A DNA stretch of 64,000 nucleotides from Anabaena minutissima FACHB-250 (GTDB lineage Bacteria > Cyanobacteriota > Cyanobacteriia > Cyanobacteriales > Nostocaceae): positions 1 through 64,000 of the forward strand of contig NZ_JACJRG010000003.1 in NCBI RefSeq assembly GCF_014697125.1, written 5' to 3'. Within the stretch, counting starts at the first letter, position 1, and every line of letters begins with the position of its first letter. Made by a program: the position numbers and the translations under genes. Below, piece after piece: positions 48,002 to 57,032 of the stretch. Below the pieces are notes generated by a model that ran no database searches, had not been told where the DNA came from, and worked only from the letters and a program-made list of their open reading frames with translations.

Positions 48002-49021
48002 TTGTTCAAGTTAGCTATGGAAGACCTTATGAGATATTTGCTTGGTAGTTTTGTGCTTTTATTCATTTTGGTACTAGCTGGAGCAGTATACCAAGTGATC
48101 GCTACTCGCGCAGATATAGATAAATATCCACCACCAGGTAAGCTAGTCGATGTGGGAGGCTACAAGCTCCATATAAATTGTGTAGGTGAAGGTAGCCCAA
48201 CTGTAGTGATGGAATACGGACTGGGCGGTTTGTCTCTAGTCTGGAGTCTGGTAGAGTCAGAAGTAGCTAAATTTGCCCGTGTGTGTACTTACGATCGCGC
48301 TGGATATGGTTGGAGTGAATCTAGTTCTAAGCCCCGCACTAGTCAGGAAATGGTTGAGGAATTGCATACATTACTGACTAATGCTGGAATTAAAAGCCCT
48401 TATATTTTAGTAGGTCATTCCTTGGGGGGGTTAAATGTACGTCTATTTGCCAGTCAGTACCCAGACGAGGTTGTGGGAATAGTATTAGTAGATGCAGTCC
48501 CAGCGAATGTATATGCACGTCTTGCACCAGTGTTTCAAAACAACATGGCCGCAACTAGGCGGATGTTTCGCTCTTTGTCGCTAATTACTAGACTAGGTTT
48601 GTTGCGGTTGTTAGTGCAATTGCTAGGTAAACAAGCAACACCGGAGTTTGTCAGAAAGTTGCCATCAAAGATTCAACCAATGATTGTGGCCAAGTTTCTG
48701 CCTAAAACTTTTGAAACCGCGATCGCTGAAAGTCTCTTAATGGAAATCAGCACCCAGCAGGCTAGTCAGTCAAAGTTATCAGATGACTTACCATTGATAG
48801 TGCTGTCTCATGGAATCAGTATGTTTTCCAATCTGCCAGATCAACAAGCCAAAAAAGCTGGCCTGGTTTGGCAAGCATTGCAAGCCGAAATAGCTCAACT
48901 TTCTTCACAAGGGAGTTTGCAAATCGCTCAAAACAGTGGACACAATATCCATATCGACGAACCTAAATTAGTGGTGGATGCCATCCGTCAAGTGATGAAG
49001 ATGCAAAATCACAAATCATAA
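48002..49021 (+). CDS. Membrane-anchored alpha/beta hydrolase
   Basis: A protein of up to 339 residues. An N-terminal membrane helix (about 12-35) is followed by an alpha/beta-hydrolase fold: oxyanion region YGLGG, a CTYDRAGYGWSE block, nucleophile elbow VGHSLGGLNVRL, an acidic residue in GIVLVDAVP and catalytic His in NSGHNIHID. It may cleave or transfer the polyketide chain or act on esters; substrate is not deducible. The frame opens at a TTG (48002) with GGTGGAG about 13 bases upstream; ATG codons at 48017 and 48029 are alternatives. Confidence 0.8.
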   Translation: MFKLAMEDLMRYLLGSFVLLFILVLAGAVYQVIATRADIDKYPPPGKLVDVGGYKLHINCVGEGSPTVVMEYGLGGLSLVWSLVESEVAKFARVCTYDRAGYGWSESSSKPRTSQEMVEELHTLLTNAGIKSPYILVGHSLGGLNVRLFASQYPDEVVGIVLVDAVPANVYARLAPVFQNNMAATRRMFRSLSLITRLGLLRLLVQLLGKQATPEFVRKLPSKIQPMIVAKFLPKTFETAIAESLLMEISTQQASQSKLSDDLPLIVLSHGISMFSNLPDQQAKKAGLVWQALQAEIAQLSSQGSLQIAQNSGHNIHIDEPKLVVDAIRQVMKMQNHKS

Positions 49022-49106
49022 GTAGTGCAACCACAATTAAATTTATTTTCGTAACTTAAATCATTCCCCGCATTTTACTAAAACAATACAAAGTACACAA
49101 TTTTAT

Positions 49107-49970
49107 ATGATGATCACAACTAAAGGTGCAGTAGTTGTAACTGGAGCATCTACAGGCATTGGCAAAGCTTGCGCCCTGCAACTAGATAAGTTAGGATTCC
49201 AGGTTTTTGCCGGTGTACGTAACCCAGCAGATGCGGAGATGTTAAAAAGTCAGGCATCTCATCGCCTGACACCTATCTGGCTCGATATCACAGATGCAGT
49301 TTCTATTGCTGCCGCAGTAGAGACTATAAATAAGGCTGTTGGTGATCTTGGTTTATGGGGCTTAGTTAATAACGCAGGCATAGCCGTTGTCAGTCCCCTG
49401 GAGTGTCTAGCGATCGCAGAATTGCGGCAGCAGATGGAAGTCAATGTAATCGCACAGATAGCTGTCACCCAAGCATTTCTCCCACTTTTGCGCCGCAGTC
49501 AAGGGCGAATTGTCAATATTGGGTCAATTATTGGCAAAATGGCAATGCCTTTCTTGGGATCAAACTCTGCTGCTAAATTTGCGATGGAAGCATTTACAGA
49601 TGTACTGCGGATGGAACTGCAACCTTGGGGGATTTCTGTCTCCATAATTGAGCCTAGCTATGTTGCTACGCCAATTTGGGAGAGGGCTGTCACCACAACT
49701 AACAAAACAGTCAAGGATCTACCACCCGAAGCTAAAGACCTCTACGGTACTGCTACTGCTGCCGCTTGCGAATCAGTAATTAAATCAGGCAAAAATGGCA
49801 TTTCGGCGGATATGGTCGCTCAATCTGTGGTTAATGCCTTGACTACGAAAAGACCTAAAACTCGCTATCTGGTAGGAAAGGAGGCTAAATTTGTAGACTT
49901 AATGATTAAATTTCTCCCCGATCGCATACGTGACCGGGTTATTATAGGGCAAACAGCTAAAGGAACTTGA
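49107..49970 (+). CDS. Short-chain dehydrogenase/reductase lacking the catalytic Tyr
   Basis: A 287-residue classical SDR by fold. The cofactor motif TGASTGIGKA and NNAG are normal, and the active-site Ser (Ser140 in NIGSIIG) and Lys157 are present, but the Tyr of YxxxK is Asn153 (SNSAAKFAMEAF; codon AAC, one base from TAC). Spacing from Ser to Asn is the usual 13. The family normally needs this Tyr as the general acid/base, so activity may be lost or altered. It is the last gene in this direction and probably belongs to the PKS/halogenase cluster. Confidence 0.85.
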   Translation: MMITTKGAVVVTGASTGIGKACALQLDKLGFQVFAGVRNPADAEMLKSQASHRLTPIWLDITDAVSIAAAVETINKAVGDLGLWGLVNNAGIAVVSPLECLAIAELRQQMEVNVIAQIAVTQAFLPLLRRSQGRIVNIGSIIGKMAMPFLGSNSAAKFAMEAFTDVLRMELQPWGISVSIIEPSYVATPIWERAVTTTNKTVKDLPPEAKDLYGTATAAACESVIKSGKNGISADMVAQSVVNALTTKRPKTRYLVGKEAKFVDLMIKFLPDRIRDRVIIGQTAKGT

Positions 49971-49982
49971 ATCTACAGAAGT

Positions 49983-50163
49983 AGCGATACATTGGCAATG
50001 TCAAGCGATACATTGGCAATGTCAGGCGATACATTGGCAATGTCAGGCGATACATTAACAATGTCAGGCGATACATTAACAATGTTAAGCAATACATTAA
50101 CAATGTTAGGCAATACATTAACAATGTCAGGCGATACATTAACAATGTCAGGCGATACATTAA
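49983..50163. repeat. Tandem array, ~8 copies of a 21-bp hairpin unit
   Basis: About eight 21-base units, each with a mini-hairpin ACATT-AAC-AATGT (or ACATT-GGC-AATGT) and the eight-base spacer CAGGCGAT or variants (TAGGCAAT, CAAGCGAT). The unit architecture (5-bp stem, 3-nt loop, 8-nt spacer) equals that of the array at 18235-18549 although the sequence differs. A 127-codon open frame through it is a by-product of the multiple-of-three period. It starts 13 bases after the SDR stop codon. Confidence 0.92.
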
Positions 50164-50386
50164 CCCGGATTTCTCACCAATTCTTGCAACCTCAGTCTAG
50201 AGTCCTTACGGGCAGGTTCACAGATATACTCGAATCATTCACGAATATTTCGCTCAACCCGCCCCTACTGTTTGTGAAAAATGCGGAATTAAAAATTTCG
50301 GGCGATACATTAGTTCTAAAAATGTCTTTAATTTTGAATTTTGTACACCTGCACAGAACCCGTAGGGTACTTTGAATTTTGAATTT
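50164..50386. other. Convergent intergenic spacer
   Basis: Between the repeat array and the minus-strand nucleoside hydrolase. It contains an isolated partial repeat unit (GGGCGATACATTAG, about 50299-50312) showing the array once extended or was copied here, and a short GAATTTT heptamer remnant near 50371. No gene seen. Confidence 0.5.
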
Positions 50387-51310
50387 TTATCTTGCCCACT
50401 GCTGCAAAATATAGGCGTAAAAAGCATCTTTATCTACTGTATCCATAGCTAAAATCTTCCGCCCACCAGAGACAACTTGAGTACGTCCCTGACTAATACC
50501 AGTGGTAATAATTTCCGTTTCCCACTCACGCAATTGATAAAATTCTGGGTGTCCTAAATAAGCAGTTGCCAGCACATCCCAAAAATAATAATCTTGGGGA
50601 ATTACTAAGGCATAACATTGTCCTGCTAAATCAGAAATGGGGTAGTGGCGTTGTTTACCTATTTTCCGGACTAAATCTGATGTAACAGGCACATTGTTAG
50701 TTAAATCCAAAGGACACATAATAATTTCAATTTGGGTTTCCCATACCCGCGCCGCAGAAACCGCATCCCAATAAACATTCCATTCCGCAGAACCATCTTG
50801 TCCAGATTCTAAACTTTTCTCCACATTGCCAGGAACATTTAAAGCACCACCCATCCAGACAATTTTCTTAATTTTGGCTGCAATATCTGGTGCTTGATCT
50901 AAAGCTACAGCTACCGTTGTCAGAGGCCCAGTCACCATGAGAGTTACTGGTTCTGATGCTTCACGCAAAACTTTGACCATAAAATCTTGGCCAGTTTCTG
51001 CAACCAAAGGCGTTTTGATAGTTTCGTTTTGGTTGAGAATGGGCAGATGGTCAACAATAAACGAATCACGACGATATAAGCGGGGAAAAGGATTAATCCC
51101 GCGAACTGTGCTTTCTGCAACGGGTATATGAGAGAATCCCATCAAATCGATAATTTTACGTGTAGCACTAACGGCTGGTTGGACATAACAATCGGCAGGT
51201 GTGACTACAACACCGAGAAGTTCAATATGATCCATTGTCAACAGCAGCATAGTCGCTAGATAATCGTCTACACCGCCATCATGATCCATTAATACTAGTT
51301 GTTTGTTCAT
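50387..51310 (-). CDS. Inosine/uridine-preferring nucleoside hydrolase family protein
   Basis: A 307-residue hydrolase splitting ribonucleosides into base and ribose. The Ca2+ site is DHDGGVDDYLA (family pattern DTDPGxDD with two changes), with MVTGPLTTVAVAL, IVWMGGAL and AEWNVYWDAVSAARVW as further family blocks, and the final Ca2+ Asp probably in YYFWDVLA. The long frame opens upstream, but the true start is ATG 51310 (MNKQLVLMDHDGG), because the upstream part would overlap the divergent deaminase. It pairs functionally with the ribokinase 1.5 kb away. Confidence 0.88.
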   Translation of the reverse strand: MNKQLVLMDHDGGVDDYLATMLLLTMDHIELLGVVVTPADCYVQPAVSATRKIIDLMGFSHIPVAESTVRGINPFPRLYRRDSFIVDHLPILNQNETIKTPLVAETGQDFMVKVLREASEPVTLMVTGPLTTVAVALDQAPDIAAKIKKIVWMGGALNVPGNVEKSLESGQDGSAEWNVYWDAVSAARVWETQIEIIMCPLDLTNNVPVTSDLVRKIGKQRHYPISDLAGQCYALVIPQDYYFWDVLATAYLGHPEFYQLREWETEIITTGISQGRTQVVSGGRKILAMDTVDKDAFYAYILQQWAR

Positions 51311-51328
51311 ATGTAGGAGAAAGAAAAG
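51311..51328. promoter_or_regulatory. 18-bp spacer between two divergent start codons
   Basis: Only 18 bases part the divergent ATG codons of the nucleoside hydrolase and the deaminase. AGGAGA (51315-51320) is a good Shine-Dalgarno site for the plus-strand gene. Both promoters must therefore lie inside the opposite coding region, or the transcripts start leaderless. Confidence 0.6.
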
Positions 51329-51760
51329 ATGGATGAATTTATGCAGGCTGCGATTCAAGAAGCAAAACAAGGCAGACAAGAAGGGGGAATCCCTATTGGT
51401 TCGGTACTTGTCAAAGATGGCAAGATTCTCGGAAGAGGACACAATAAACGTGTACAAGATGGTGATCCTGTTACCCATGCCGAAATCGATTGTCTCCGCA
51501 ATGCTGGTAGAATTGGCAGCTACAGAGGTACAACATTATATTCAACCCTAATGCCATGTTATTTATGCGCTGGGGCAGTGGTACAGTTTGGGATCAAAAA
51601 AGTTATTGCTGGAGAATCAAGCACTTTTCCCGGTGCGAAAGAGTTTATGGTATCCCACGGGGTAGAAGTAATTGATCTCAATCTGGATGAATGCGAACAG
51701 ATGATGACTGATTTTATTACTAACAACCCTGAATTATGGAATGAGGATATTGGGAATTAA
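51329..51760 (+). CDS. Cytosine deaminase-like (cytidine/deoxycytidylate deaminase fold) enzyme
   Basis: A 143-residue zinc deaminase. The metal/catalytic motifs are THAEIDCLR (H-A-E) and LMPCYLCAGAVV (P-C-x-x-C). The arrangement, GSVLVKDGKILGRGHNKRVQ and the C-terminal LNPELWNEDIGN-like end resemble yeast-type cytosine deaminase, which converts cytosine to uracil. Guanine deaminase or another base deaminase remains possible. It is divergent from a nucleoside hydrolase, so base salvage is a sensible role. Confidence 0.82.
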   Translation: MDEFMQAAIQEAKQGRQEGGIPIGSVLVKDGKILGRGHNKRVQDGDPVTHAEIDCLRNAGRIGSYRGTTLYSTLMPCYLCAGAVVQFGIKKVIAGESSTFPGAKEFMVSHGVEVIDLNLDECEQMMTDFITNNPELWNEDIGN

Positions 51761-51892
51761 TCGGTTTTTTACAACACGAAATACAAAGCATCTCTTTGCG
51801 TAAATCTTTGTCTTGAAGAGTTCCTCTGTGTTTAAAAATAACATCAAAGCTCTAGCAGTATTGAAGGTAGAGGATTTTGCAGGAAACTCAAG

Positions 51893-52726
51893 TTAGTTGT
51901 TTCGTGGTCGCCATCTATGACACGGAAGCCATTGGAGGACTTCTTGAGCGAGTTGGGTGTTAATGAGAGCTTTATAAGGCTCACGTTCATATTCTTGACC
52001 ACCGAGCCAATCTACTTCAGGAAGTAGGGATTGAGCCATTTCTTGACTAGTTCGATGTGCTGAAGAAATATCATTCGCGCACAGCAGCAAGGTAACATGA
52101 CCAGGGTTAGGGCAGTGTAAAGCGCACCGTGCTGCTTCTGCTGCATCTCTCACATCGAGAAAAGCCCCGTATTCCCAAAAAGGATTCCATTCAAATTCAG
52201 GATTGGATTGCCTATTAGAAATAATAAAATCGTAAGTTTCTTCATCAAAAACACCTGGTGGTCGTAAACAAATAGTTGGGATACCTGTGCTATCGGTAAA
52301 ATATCTGCACATTTCTTCACCTAACCGTTTAGAAACAGCATAAGGAGTGATTGGATAACAAGGATGATTGTCGTCTAACGGAAGATAATCCGGTTTTCTT
52401 TCACCCTTAAAAATTCCCAAGGCATCAACACTACTAAAGAAAATGACACGTTTGACTTTTGCTTGTGCTGCTGCCGTGAGAATATGCCAAGTACCAAGAA
52501 GATTGACTGCCATTATTTCATCCGGCGTGTCTGAAGAGTTTCCCAGCAACGCTGCAAGATGAATAACTGCATCGCAACCAACAATAGCAGAACGAATTTG
52601 ATGGGGATTGAGGATATCATGACCATTTGCGATATCAAAGCCAATCACTTCATATCCGTCGGCACGCAAAACTTTTTCAACAACTGAACCAATCATTCCT
52701 TCGTTGCCAGTAACTAATATCTTCAT
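51893..52726 (-). CDS. NAD-dependent epimerase/dehydratase (extended SDR)
   Basis: A 277-residue extended SDR. The Rossmann motif is TGNEGMIGS, with VIHLAALLG, active-site Ser in FFSSVDA and YxxxK as YAVSK. These enzymes act on nucleotide sugars or sugar acids; the substrate cannot be read. The start is ATG 52726, which has AAGGA just upstream; the frame could extend to 52741. It lies between the nucleoside hydrolase/deaminase pair and the ribokinase on the same strand as the latter, 56 bases apart. Confidence 0.85.
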   Translation of the reverse strand: MKILVTGNEGMIGSVVEKVLRADGYEVIGFDIANGHDILNPHQIRSAIVGCDAVIHLAALLGNSSDTPDEIMAVNLLGTWHILTAAAQAKVKRVIFFSSVDALGIFKGERKPDYLPLDDNHPCYPITPYAVSKRLGEEMCRYFTDSTGIPTICLRPPGVFDEETYDFIISNRQSNPEFEWNPFWEYGAFLDVRDAAEAARCALHCPNPGHVTLLLCANDISSAHRTSQEMAQSLLPEVDWLGGQEYEREPYKALINTQLAQEVLQWLPCHRWRPRNN

Positions 52727-52782
52727 CTTCCTTACCTGCATCTAGTTTCGCTTAAGACCTGCTCAAAATTTAATCTCTCTAT

Positions 52783-53703
52783 TTATCCTTTTTCCTGAAG
52801 AAAAGCATCGAACGTAAACTTATCAGGTAACGAAGTTTGTGCGCCTAATTTTGTGGTAGCTAAAGCACCTGCGGCTGTACCCCAAATAACAGCCTCACGT
52901 AAAGAAAGTCCGTGATAAAGTGCGGCAGCTAAACCGCCGTTAAAAGCATCACCAGCAGCTACGGTATCAACTGCGTCAACTGGAAATGCTGGAACAAAAA
53001 AAGTTTCTTCAGGGGTGGCGCAGATAGCACCTTTCGCGCCCAATTTAACGATCGCACTTTTCACTCCCCTTTGCAATAAAACCTCGGCGGCTTTGGCGGC
53101 TGCTTCCTCACCATCTACAGTAAAACCCACTAATTGTCCGGCTTCCACTTCATTAGGTGTAATAATATCCACTAAGGGGTAAAGTTCTGCTGGTAAATCA
53201 GATTGTGCTGGTGCAGGATCTAAAATTACTTTAATATTGGCATTTTGTCCGGCTTTGGCGGCTGCTACCACCGCAGTAATCGGAATTTCTAGTTGTAAAA
53301 GTAGTGCCTTAGCTGTTGGTAATAGTTGGGATAATCGACCTACATCTTCTTGATTGACATATCCATTAGCACCAGGAATCACAATGATGTGATTTTCACC
53401 GTGATGATCTACAGTGATGATTGCCACTCCCGAACTGACGTTTTCATCGGCGAAGATATTTTGAGTCTGTACGCCAGTATCCTGCAAATGTTGAACTAGT
53501 TCTGCACCAAAATGGTTTGCGCCTACACGTCCTACCATGTGGGTAGGAATTCCCAGTCGTGCCAGTGCTACTGCTTGGTTTGCACCTTTACCGCCTGGAA
53601 TCTTCAAAAATTCTTCTCCTGTCAATGTTTCACCAGCAACAGGCAACCGAGGGGCTGTTACTACTAAGTCTATATTGATGCTGCCGAAGACGATAATACT
53701 CAT
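52783..53703 (-). CDS. rbsK: Ribokinase
   Basis: A 306-residue PfkB-family sugar kinase that phosphorylates ribose to ribose-5-phosphate. The N-terminal signature GGKGANQAVALARLG and C-terminal DTVAAGDAFNGGLAAAL (anion hole and catalytic Asp in AAGDAF) are clear; INIDLVVTAPRLPVAGETL is typical of RbsK. With the nucleoside hydrolase nearby it would recover ribose from nucleosides. Probably first gene of a minus-strand unit with the epimerase. Confidence 0.9.
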   Translation of the reverse strand: MSIIVFGSINIDLVVTAPRLPVAGETLTGEEFLKIPGGKGANQAVALARLGIPTHMVGRVGANHFGAELVQHLQDTGVQTQNIFADENVSSGVAIITVDHHGENHIIVIPGANGYVNQEDVGRLSQLLPTAKALLLQLEIPITAVVAAAKAGQNANIKVILDPAPAQSDLPAELYPLVDIITPNEVEAGQLVGFTVDGEEAAAKAAEVLLQRGVKSAIVKLGAKGAICATPEETFFVPAFPVDAVDTVAAGDAFNGGLAAALYHGLSLREAVIWGTAAGALATTKLGAQTSLPDKFTFDAFLQEKG

Positions 53704-53828
53704 AAAATTACGAGATGTGATTGCCTAGTAGCATACTAAGCCCAGCGAAATTAACAAAGGATCACCCACCTTACAATTACGCTAACTACCACTATCATAG
53801 GAAGCATCTTGTCATTATTAATACATAT

Positions 53829-56800
53829 ATGCGGCTTTCTATTATTCCCTTAACACTTATCCTCACTTTAGCTACCCCATCTCTAGCACAAGCACCAACC
53901 CCCACCGCCGAAGCACAAATCACAGAAGCCGTCATACTAAATAACAATGCTGAAGCTACGATTTACAAAGATTTCGTTGGCTTAAATGAACTACAAACAG
54001 CGTTAACGCAATTCCAACAGGCGTTAGCTATATTCAAAAAATACAGCGCGAAAGCTGGGGAAGCTAACAGCCTTGTGAATATTGGCTATGTATATTTTCG
54101 TAAAGGTGAATATCCCAAAGCACTGGAGTATTTTCAGTCATCTTTAGATATTCGCAGAAAAACGCGCGATCGCCAAAATGAATGGATACCCCTTTCCTAC
54201 ATAGGTGAAGTTTACGTTAATTTCGGGCAGAACGCTAAAGCCTTGGAAGCTTATCAAAGTGCTTTAGCTATTCTTAAAGAACTCAAAGCCGCTAATCCCA
54301 CAGATTCTAGCTATGCTACCAGCGAAAAAACCATGTTAGGTGATATGGGTGCAGTTTATTTTCGTCTGGGACAGTACGCCAAAGCCTTAGATTTTTATCA
54401 ACAAAGTTTAGCTCTCCAAAAAGCGAGTGATGATAAAATTGGTGCTATTCAAACGCTGAATAATATTGGTGTCATTTACGTTAACTTGGGTAACTACACC
54501 CAATCGTTAGATTCCTATCAACAAGCTTTAAATAGTTTGCAAGAATGCTGCTCAAATTATTATGGTACACAAGCAGCTACTATGAATAATCTTGCTGGGG
54601 CTTATTTTAGCTTGGGTCAATATCAAAAGTCTTTAGAACTGGCAGAGAAATCGGCAAATATTTATAACAAACTTGCTAGCACTAACGCAGAAGAAATTAA
54701 CAAACAAGATATTAAATTACTTTACGATTATCTTGGGCAAAACTCCCAAGCTATGCAACAAGTTACCAGTCGTGCTATTGTTGGTGATGCTTTTGGCAAA
54801 GACTCTTTTCAATTCCAAGGTAAGGCACTGAACTTAAATAATATTGGGCAAATTTATGCTAGTTTGGGTAAATATGACCAAGCATTAAAATTATATCAAC
54901 AAGCTTTAAATATTTACAAAGAAAATAACTATAAACCGGGGGTGGCTGTCACTCTGAATAATATTGCACGGATTAATAGTAATCTCGGCAAATATCCGAC
55001 AGCAATTGAGTTAAATCAACAGGCCTTAACTATTTATCGAGAAGTAGGCGATCGCACCGGGGAAGGTGTGACAATGAGTAACTTAGGACAAATCTATCAA
55101 CAGCAAAATCAATCCGCCAAAGCTGGGGAATTTTATCAACAAGCTTTAGCCATGCACCGGGAAGTTAGCGATAAAGTTAGCGAAGCTACAACCCTAAAAT
55201 TTTTAGGAGATACCTTAACTACCCAAAATCAACCGCAGCTAGCAATTGCCTTTTACAAACAATCAGTCAATTTAACAGAGGGAATTCGGCAAAGTTTGCG
55301 CGTCATGCCAACTGCTATTCAACAATCTTACACAGAAACAGTAGCAGAAAGATATCGCCGCCTTGCTGATTTATTACTCCAACAAAATCGTCCCGGCGAA
55401 GCGCAACAAGTTTTAGATTTACTCAAAATCCAAGAGATGACTGATTTCATGGGAAATCGACGCGGAATAGTGCAGCAAACAGCAGTAGTTAATAGTGGAC
55501 AAAGGGGAAAAAATACAGAAACCCCAGCACCTCAAAATGTGCCTTTAAAATCCCAAGAACAAGATATTACCCAGAAATATAGCACCATTCAAGACAAAGC
55601 GATCGCACTGGGACAAGAACTCACAAATCTCCGCAAAATTCCCCAAAGTTCGCGGACATCTACACAAGAAAAACGCATCACTGAATTAGTTAAACTAGAA
55701 CAAACTATCACGGCTGAGTTTAATAAATTTACTAAAACTCCCTCTGTTGTGGCGTTAGTGCAGCAATTATCTACAAACTCTGGACAGGAAAATCTCAGCT
55801 TACGTCAACTCAACTCGCTGCGAGATAATTTACGCCAGTTAAATCAAAAAGCCGTCTTATTATATCCCTTAGTTTTAGAAGATAGATTAGAGTTAGTTTT
55901 AGTAACTGCGGATTCACCGCCAATCCATCGTCCAGTAGCAGTCAAACCAGCCGAATTAAATCAAGTAATTGCTGAATTTCGCCAAGCCATAGTTGTTCCT
56001 TATAAAGATAGTAAAACCCCAGCCAATAAATTATATAACTGGCTGATCAAACCCATAGAAAATGACCTGAAACAAGCTAATGCTCAAACAATTATCTATG
56101 CCCCAGATAGTAAACTGAGATATATACCTTTAGCAGCATTATACGATGGTAAAAACTGGTTAATTGAGCGTTTTACCATCAATAATATTACTGCTGCTAG
56201 TTTGACAAAATTAAACAACAAACCCCAAGCATCTTTGCCGACTTTAGCCGCCGCTTTTACCAAAGGTGACTATAAAGTAGCCGTGGGTGAGAGACAAGAA
56301 ATATTTAGTGGTTTAGAGTTTGCGAAAGTTGAAGTAGAAAACTTAGCTAAAACGATTAAAGACACAAAAATACTATTAGATAAAGAGTTTAGCACCCAAG
56401 TTACCATCCCGCAGATGAATGACTATAAAATTGTGCATCTAGCAACGCATGGAATGCTAGTTAGTGGTAATCCTGAAGATTCATTTATTCTATTTGGGGA
56501 TGGCGAACGTGTTACACTTAAAGATATAGAAAATTGGTCTTTACCCAATGTAGAGTTAGTAGTTTTAAGTGCTTGCCAAACTGGTTTAGGCAAACAATTA
56601 GGTAACGGACAAGAAATTCTTGGTTTAGGATATCAAATACAATTAACAGGTGCTAAAGCATCTATGGCTTCATTGTGGGCTGTTTCTGATGGCGGTACAC
56701 AAGCTTTAATGAATAAGTTTTATACAACATTAAAAACAGGAAAAGTCACCAAGGCAGAAGCTTTAAGAACAGCACAAATTGACTTATTAACAGTAGGTAA

Positions 56801-56861
56801 TAGTCCATTTAAACACCCCTACTATTGGGCATCTTTTATTTTAATTGGAAATGGATTGTAA
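53829..56861 (+). CDS. Secreted TPR-CHAT protein
   Basis: About 1,010 residues. A signal peptide (MRLSIIPLTLILTLATPSLA) justifies ATG 53829 over the upstream frame opening at 53721. About ten tetratricopeptide repeats (for example ANSLVNIGYVYFRKGEYPKALEYF, LNNIGVIYVNLGNYTQSLDSY) occupy residues 60-480, then a linker helix region and a C-terminal CHAT domain (about 690-1010), a caspase-like fold, with catalytic His in VHLATHGML and Cys in LSACQTGLG. Such proteins are abundant in filamentous cyanobacteria; partners and substrates are mostly unknown. Confidence 0.9.
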   Translation: MRLSIIPLTLILTLATPSLAQAPTPTAEAQITEAVILNNNAEATIYKDFVGLNELQTALTQFQQALAIFKKYSAKAGEANSLVNIGYVYFRKGEYPKALEYFQSSLDIRRKTRDRQNEWIPLSYIGEVYVNFGQNAKALEAYQSALAILKELKAANPTDSSYATSEKTMLGDMGAVYFRLGQYAKALDFYQQSLALQKASDDKIGAIQTLNNIGVIYVNLGNYTQSLDSYQQALNSLQECCSNYYGTQAATMNNLAGAYFSLGQYQKSLELAEKSANIYNKLASTNAEEINKQDIKLLYDYLGQNSQAMQQVTSRAIVGDAFGKDSFQFQGKALNLNNIGQIYASLGKYDQALKLYQQALNIYKENNYKPGVAVTLNNIARINSNLGKYPTAIELNQQALTIYREVGDRTGEGVTMSNLGQIYQQQNQSAKAGEFYQQALAMHREVSDKVSEATTLKFLGDTLTTQNQPQLAIAFYKQSVNLTEGIRQSLRVMPTAIQQSYTETVAERYRRLADLLLQQNRPGEAQQVLDLLKIQEMTDFMGNRRGIVQQTAVVNSGQRGKNTETPAPQNVPLKSQEQDITQKYSTIQDKAIALGQELTNLRKIPQSSRTSTQEKRITELVKLEQTITAEFNKFTKTPSVVALVQQLSTNSGQENLSLRQLNSLRDNLRQLNQKAVLLYPLVLEDRLELVLVTADSPPIHRPVAVKPAELNQVIAEFRQAIVVPYKDSKTPANKLYNWLIKPIENDLKQANAQTIIYAPDSKLRYIPLAALYDGKNWLIERFTINNITAASLTKLNNKPQASLPTLAAAFTKGDYKVAVGERQEIFSGLEFAKVEVENLAKTIKDTKILLDKEFSTQVTIPQMNDYKIVHLATHGMLVSGNPEDSFILFGDGERVTLKDIENWSLPNVELVVLSACQTGLGKQLGNGQEILGLGYQIQLTGAKASMASLWAVSDGGTQALMNKFYTTLKTGKVTKAEALRTAQIDLLTVGNSPFKHPYYWASFILIGNGL

Positions 56862-56888
56862 CTCAATACGGTTCACTTAAGACGAAAA

Positions 56889-56963
56889 GTAGGTTGGGTT
56901 AAGCGATAGCGCAACCCAACAAAGCATTAAGGATGTTGGGTTTCGTTCCTCAACCCAACCTAC
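56889..56963. repeat. Inverted-repeat element with GTTGGGTT arms (cloverleaf-like)
   Basis: GTAGGTTGGGTT (56889-56900) pairs with AACCCAACCTAC (56952-56963). Two inner arms AACCCAAC (56913-56920) and GTTGGGTTT (from about 56935) allow alternative pairing into two adjacent hairpins. Elements of this kind are recalled as common dispersed repeats in cyanobacteria. It lies between the convergent CHAT and ClC genes. Confidence 0.75.
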
Positions 56964-57032
56964 GCCTACGCCTGTCTTTAATTTTGAATTTTGAATTGAT
57001 TTATCTTCAAGTTAGTAGAATATCTAGCCAAG

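Noticed and set aside
49992..50375. 127-codon open frame after the SDR gene and a 67-codon antisense frame
   Set aside because: Runs through the second 21-base repeat array and lacks protein-like composition outside it.
51311..51478. 56-codon N-terminal extension of the nucleoside hydrolase
   Set aside because: Overlaps the divergent deaminase gene and lies before the natural start MNKQLVLMDHDGG at 51310.
53721..53828. 36-codon N-terminal extension of the TPR-CHAT protein
   Set aside because: The signal peptide begins at the Met at 53829; the extension is unlike any signal or domain.
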